Translations under genes and position numbers: made by a program
Notes under the pieces: generated by a model
Database searches by the model: none
What the model was told of the DNA's origin: nothing
The model's input: the letters and a program-made list of their open reading frames with translations, nothing else
Source of the DNA: Rhodocyclales bacterium
Lineage (GTDB): Bacteria; Pseudomonadota; Gammaproteobacteria; Burkholderiales; Rhodocyclaceae
Direction of reading: 5' to 3'
Assembly (NCBI GenBank): GCA_016177805.1
Contig: JACOUN010000069.1
Span: forward strand, 1-64,000
Length of the DNA stretch: 64,000 nt
Shown: piece after piece, positions 61,183 to 64,000 of the stretch
Numbering within the stretch: the first letter of the stretch is position 1
Layout: every line of letters begins with the position of its first letter

Positions 61183-62037
61183 GTGAGCATTGCAACTCTG
61201 AACCATCGCCCCACCGAGATCACGGGCGGCTCGCGCACGACCTATCACTTCGAGAGATCGTCCGAGGGGACGGCCATCGGCATCTCGGACTTCAATCTGT
61301 TCTACGGCAACGTGCAGGCGCTGTTCGACGTCAACATGGATATCCAGCGAGGGGTGGTGACCGCGTTGATCGGGCCATCCGGGTGCGGCAAATCGACCTT
61401 GCTGCGTTCGCTCAATCGCATGAACGACCTCATCGACGGGCTGCGCGTGCGCGGCATGGTGAAGGTGTCGAGCAAGGGAAATTCGCAGGATCTGGATATC
61501 TACAAGCCCGGCACCGACGTTATTGCGCTGCGCAAACGCATGGGCATGGTGTTCCAGAAACCCAACCCCTTTCCCAAGTCGATCTATGAGAACGTGATCT
61601 TTCCGCTGCGCGTGGAAGGTATCAGCGACCGCAGGATGCTCGAAGAAGCATGCGAACGCGCGTTGCGCGGCGCGGCGTTGTGGGACGAGGTCAAGGACCG
61701 TCTTCAGGAAAGCGCGCTGGGGTTGTCCGGCGGGCAGCAGCAGCGGCTGTGCATCGCGCGTGCGATTGCGGCCGAACCGGAGATCCTGTTGATGGACGAG
61801 CCATGCTCGGCGCTCGACCCGATCGCAACCGCCAAGGTCGAGGATCTGATGTTCCAGTTGCGTGGCCAGTTCACCATCGTCATCGTCACCCATTCGATGC
61901 AGCAGGCCGCGCGCGTCTCGGACAATACCGCCTTCATGTATCTGGGAAAACTGATCGAATACGGCGCGACCGATGTGATGTTCACCAATCCCAAGGTTCA
62001 GCAGACCAACGATTACGTTACCGGCCGATTTGGCTGA
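61183..62037 (+). CDS. pstB: Phosphate ABC transporter ATP-binding protein PstB
   Basis: A 284-residue ATPase. The GTG start at 61183 follows AGGAG at good spacing. [18 protein letters not shown] leads to Walker [22 protein letters not shown], the Q-loop [15 protein letters not shown], signature [16 protein letters not shown], Walker [14 protein letters not shown] and the H-loop [13 protein letters not shown], the standard PstB series. It powers phosphate import and with PhoU signals to PhoR. No phoU follows within the window, unlike many pst operons; the next 370 bases hold a repeat element and the tpiA promoter. Confidence 0.95.
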   Translation: MSIATLNHRPTEITGGSRTTYHFERSSEGTAIGISDFNLFYGNVQALFDVNMDIQRGVVTALIGPSGCGKSTLLRSLNRMNDLIDGLRVRGMVKVSSKGNSQDLDIYKPGTDVIALRKRMGMVFQKPNPFPKSIYENVIFPLRVEGISDRRMLEEACERALRGAALWDEVKDRLQESALGLSGGQQQRLCIARAIAAEPEILLMDEPCSALDPIATAKVEDLMFQLRGQFTIVIVTHSMQQAARVSDNTAFMYLGKLIEYGATDVMFTNPKVQQTNDYVTGRFG

Positions 62038-62067
62038 CAGCCTGTTGAACCTGGATCCCTCGGTTGG

Positions 62068-62186
62068 ACGTGCCCGAGTGTGCGGTTTTGGGGCTGTCTG
62101 GCAAGGCGCGACGACGCGGCATGGTTGTTCCCTGCAAGGAGGAGCAACGAAGCCAGGCGGTCCCAAAATCGTGCAATCGGGCACGT
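62068..62186. repeat. 119-bp imperfect inverted-repeat element (MITE- or REP-like)
   Basis: The ends ACGTGCCCGA and TCGGGCACGT are exact inverted copies, and pairing continues inward over about 34 bases per arm with some eight mismatches (TTTTGGG...CTGGC against GCCAG...CCCAAAA). The middle has a further GTTGTTCC/GGAGGAGCAAC pairing. It fills most of the 376-base gap between pstB and tpiA (62038-62413). No open frame is convincing inside. It could be a non-autonomous mobile element or a strong structured 3' end of pstB; copy number elsewhere would tell. Confidence 0.55.
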
Positions 62187-62359
62187 AGCGCGCTTACCTG
62201 TTCGGTGAGAGCGAACGAAGCCCGAAATGTCAGTATTCATACGCAATCCAGACCAGCAACTAGCGGTCAACCGAGGAATCCAGGTTGAAGCCGGGCCTCA
62301 TCCTGCATTCCGGAGGGTGAGGCTGTCCTCCTCGCCAGCGTGCAATATCTGCACAGCCT

Positions 62360-62388
62360 TTGCCCTGCTTACCCGACCGCGCTACAAT
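62360..62388 (+). promoter_or_regulatory. Sigma-70 promoter of tpiA-secG
   Basis: TTGCCC (62360-62365), 17 bases, TACAAT (62383-62388). It ends 25 bases before the tpiA start codon, so the leader is short. Confidence 0.7.
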
Positions 62389-62413
62389 CCACCGATTTGG
62401 TCGTCGCACACGG

Positions 62414-63187
62414 ATGAGCAGCAAACTGGTCGTTGGTAACTGGAAGATGCATGGCGCGGCGCAAGCCAATCAGGCGCTGCTGTCTGCGCTCGTCGCGGCG
62501 GTGCCGGACCGGGTTGATGTCGCGGTGTGTGTACCCTACCCCTATCTCGCGCAGGCGCATGGGCTGTTGAGCGGGTCGCCGATTGCTCTGGGTGCGCAGA
62601 ATGTCAGCGAGTACGCGCAGGGTGCGTATACCGGCGAGGTCGGCGCGGCCATGCTCCGCGACTTCGACTGCCGCTATGTCATCGTCGGGCACTCCGAGCG
62701 GCGCACCCTGTGTGGCGAAAGCGATGCGACGGTGGCGCGCAAGGCTGCTGCCGTACTGCACGCCGGCATGGTGCCTGTCGTCTGCATTGGTGAAACGCTG
62801 GCGCAGCGCGAGGCTGGGCAGGTCGAAAGTGTATTGAATCAGCAGCTTGATGCGCTCGCGAGCGTGTTGGGCGCTGATCAGCTCGGCGCGCTGGTCGTGG
62901 CTTACGAACCGGTCTGGGCGATAGGCACAGGTCGCTCCGCGACGGCGCGGCAGGTCCAGGAGGCACTGGGCCTGGTGCGTGGCTGGTTGCGGGAGCGGGT
63001 CCGCAACGCGGACGCGGTGAGGATTTTGTATGGTGGCAGCGTCAAGGCCGCGACCGCAGGGGAGTTGTTCAGCCTGCCGGACGCGGATGGTGGCTTGATC
63101 GGCGGAGCATCGCTGGTGGCCGCCGAGTTTCTCGCGATATGTGAAGCAGCACGCGACGCATCGCAAAGTGGTTTGATCAGGGAGTGA
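62414..63187 (+). CDS. tpiA: Triose-phosphate isomerase
   Basis: A 257-residue TIM-barrel enzyme interconverting dihydroxyacetone phosphate and glyceraldehyde-3-phosphate. Active-site residues are visible: Asn/Lys in VVGNWKMHG, His in VIVGHSERRTLCGE, and Glu in VVAYEPVWAIGTGRSAT, plus the phosphate-binding YGGSVKAAT and GGLIGGASL. The ATG at 62414 gives MSSKLVVGNWKM; a start further upstream would overlap the promoter. secG follows 9 bases after the stop, a conserved pairing. Confidence 0.96.
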   Translation: MSSKLVVGNWKMHGAAQANQALLSALVAAVPDRVDVAVCVPYPYLAQAHGLLSGSPIALGAQNVSEYAQGAYTGEVGAAMLRDFDCRYVIVGHSERRTLCGESDATVARKAAAVLHAGMVPVVCIGETLAQREAGQVESVLNQQLDALASVLGADQLGALVVAYEPVWAIGTGRSATARQVQEALGLVRGWLRERVRNADAVRILYGGSVKAATAGELFSLPDADGGLIGGASLVAAEFLAICEAARDASQSGLIRE

Positions 63188-63196
63188 TGATTTCAA

Positions 63197-63574
63197 ATGG
63201 GTAGCTACTTGTTTTCTGTGGTGCTGACGATACATGTACTCGTCGGTCTGGCCGTCATCGGTCTGGTATTGATGCAGCACGGCAAAGGCGCTGATGCGGG
63301 CGCGGCTTTTGGCGGCGGGGGCGGGGGCGCTTCGGGGAGCGTGTTCGGCTCATCCGGGTCGGCCAACTTCCTCAGTCGTACCACTGCGGTGCTGGCCGCA
63401 ACCTTTTTCGTGACCAGCCTGGGGTTGGCGTATCTTTCCAGCAACACCTCGAATCGCGAAACCAGCGTCATGGAAGGTGCGGCAACTTCCACTGCGCCCG
63501 CGGCAGTGGAAACCGAGCGCTCGGTCGAGCCGCTTCCGGCGGATGATTCAAAGGCGCGCGACATCCCGAAATAA
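63197..63574 (+). CDS. secG: Preprotein translocase subunit SecG
   Basis: A 125-residue inner-membrane protein with two helices (about residues 5-26 and 56-76). LIGLVLMQHGKGADAGAAFGGGGGGASGSVFGSSGSANFLSRTTAVLA in pieces is the SecG signature, including the QxGKGAD turn and the Gly/Ser-rich loop. SecG assists SecYEG translocation. The tail beyond residue 85 is acidic and variable. It is cotranscribed with tpiA; the tRNA-Leu gene lies just behind. Confidence 0.94.
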   Translation: MGSYLFSVVLTIHVLVGLAVIGLVLMQHGKGADAGAAFGGGGGGASGSVFGSSGSANFLSRTTAVLAATFFVTSLGLAYLSSNTSNRETSVMEGAATSTAPAAVETERSVEPLPADDSKARDIPK

Positions 63575-63587
63575 TTTGTTCCGGGAT

Positions 63588-63615
63588 TTGCGCAGTGCGG
63601 GATTTCCCGTATAAT
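63588..63615 (+). promoter_or_regulatory. Promoter of tRNA-Leu
   Basis: TTGCGC (63588-63593), 16 bases, TATAAT (63610-63615), about 20 bases before the tRNA 5' end. Confidence 0.7.
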
Positions 63616-63635
63616 TTACAAGCTGTAACGGACGT

Positions 63636-63720
63636 GCCGACGTGGTGAAATTGGTAGACACGCCATCTTGAGGGGGTGGTGGCGCAAGCCGTGTGAGTTC
63701 GAGTCTCACCGTCGGCACCA
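63636..63720 (+). tRNA. tRNA-Leu (anticodon GAG)
   Basis: An 85-base class II tRNA. The acceptor stem GCCGACG/CGTCGGC is perfect and ends in A plus an encoded CCA. The D loop contains GAAATTGGTAGACA, the anticodon arm CCATC-TTGAGGG-GGTGG places GAG at positions 34-36, a variable arm typical of tRNA-Leu follows, and the T arm has GTTCGAGTC. The position between secG and nuoA is conserved in betaproteobacteria. Confidence 0.95.
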
Positions 63721-63731
63721 TAATAAGAATG

Positions 63732-63751
63732 TCGCCCGCTAATGCGGGCGA
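63732..63751 (+). other. Small hairpin after tRNA-Leu
   Basis: TCGCCCGC and GCGGGCGA form an 8-bp stem over TAAT, 11 bases after the tRNA. Without a T run it is a weak terminator at best; it may guide 3' processing of the tRNA transcript. Confidence 0.4.
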
Positions 63752-63807
63752 GTTCATGTTGCGCAGCACAAAATGATGCTGCGTGCTGGCTTTTCAAGGG
63801 GCCCGAG

Positions 63808-64000
63808 ATGCTGGAAAACTACTTTCCTGTTCTGGTATTCATTCTCGTGGGCCTCGGCTTCGGTTTCGTTCCGATGATCCTGGGGCGCCTGCTGGCGCCG
63901 TACCGGCCCGATAGCGAAAAGACCTCTCCGTACGAATGTGGCTTCGAGCCATTCGAAAGTGCGCGCATGAAGTTCGATGTGCGCTATTACCTGATTGCAA
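63808..64000 (+). CDS. nuoA: NADH-quinone oxidoreductase subunit A, N-terminal part (runs off window)
   Basis: An ATG at 63808 after an AAGGGG ribosome site opens [29 protein letters not shown], the first membrane helix of NuoA, followed by [35 protein letters not shown]. The YECGFEPF motif is diagnostic for this complex I subunit. About 64 residues are present and the frame is open at the window end. It is expected to be the first gene of the nuo operon. Confidence 0.94.
   Translation, partial: MLENYFPVLVFILVGLGFGFVPMILGRLLAPYRPDSEKTSPYECGFEPFESARMKFDVRYYLIA

Noticed and set aside
62038-62413. Small coding genes in the pstB-tpiA gap
   Set aside because: The short open frames there cross the inverted repeat or the tpiA promoter and show no recognisable protein features.

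Overview
The window is a high-GC chromosomal segment that reads as a betaproteobacterium. The evidence is gene order. The block mdh | gntR-sdhCDAB-sdhE-gltA-sucA-sucB-lpdA-zapE, the block hemH-hrcA-nadK-recN / fur-bamE-dapB, and the block carA-carB-greA-yhbY-rlmE-ftsH-folP-glmM-pst...tpiA-secG-tRNA-Leu-nuoA are all familiar from that class. The genus cannot be named from the sequence alone; a Rhodocyclales- or Nitrosomonadales-like host is a guess.

Layout. (1) 1-1070: an accessory tip holding the 3' end of an RHS-repeat polymorphic toxin with an unrecognised C-terminal domain, a likely immunity gene, and a small YD-repeat fragment. (2) 1000-10682, minus strand: a signalling cluster transcribed as GAF-PilB/GspE-type ATPase, GAF-HD-GYP phosphodiesterase, CHASE2-class III nucleotide cyclase, HDOD protein and PAS-PAS-GGDEF-EAL protein, linking c-di-GMP and cyclic-nucleotide signalling to a secretion or pilus ATPase. 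(3) 11160-26255: infA, a CoA-ester lyase, malate dehydrogenase, and the TCA block from a GntR regulator through lpdA and zapE. A 30-bp perfect palindrome lies between mdh and gntR. (4) 26263-30721: a DinG/YoaA-type helicase and molybdenum-cofactor genes mobB-moeA-moaD-moaE. (5) 30910-34745, minus strand: grpE-dnaK-dnaJ behind a good sigma-32 promoter. (6) 34882-42783: a Ser/Thr kinase with a cNMP-binding-like domain, a calcium-binding-like repeat protein, a YvlD-type membrane protein, hemH, hrcA, nadK and recN. (7) 42801-55454: fur, bamE, dapB, carAB, greA, yhbY, rlmE, ftsH, folP and glmM. (8) 55491-62037: a Pho-box-driven pstSCAB operon whose PstC and PstA carry large extra soluble domains. 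(9) 62068-64000: a 119-bp inverted-repeat element, tpiA, secG, tRNA-Leu(GAG) and the start of nuoA.

Two highly conserved genes, sdhA and dnaK, are broken in the same way. Each lacks roughly 110 bp from its middle and changes frame at the join, while both flanks are perfectly conserved. Either these are real lesions or, more likely, both are assembly errors of one kind.

Regulatory sites read directly include a Pho box (pstS), a sigma-32 promoter (grpE), a promoter followed at once by an intrinsic terminator in the carA leader, rho-independent terminators after mdh, gltA, dnaK and ftsH, a REP-type inverted pair after moaE, and hairpins between pstS and pstC. No CRISPR array, complete insertion sequence or rRNA gene was seen.
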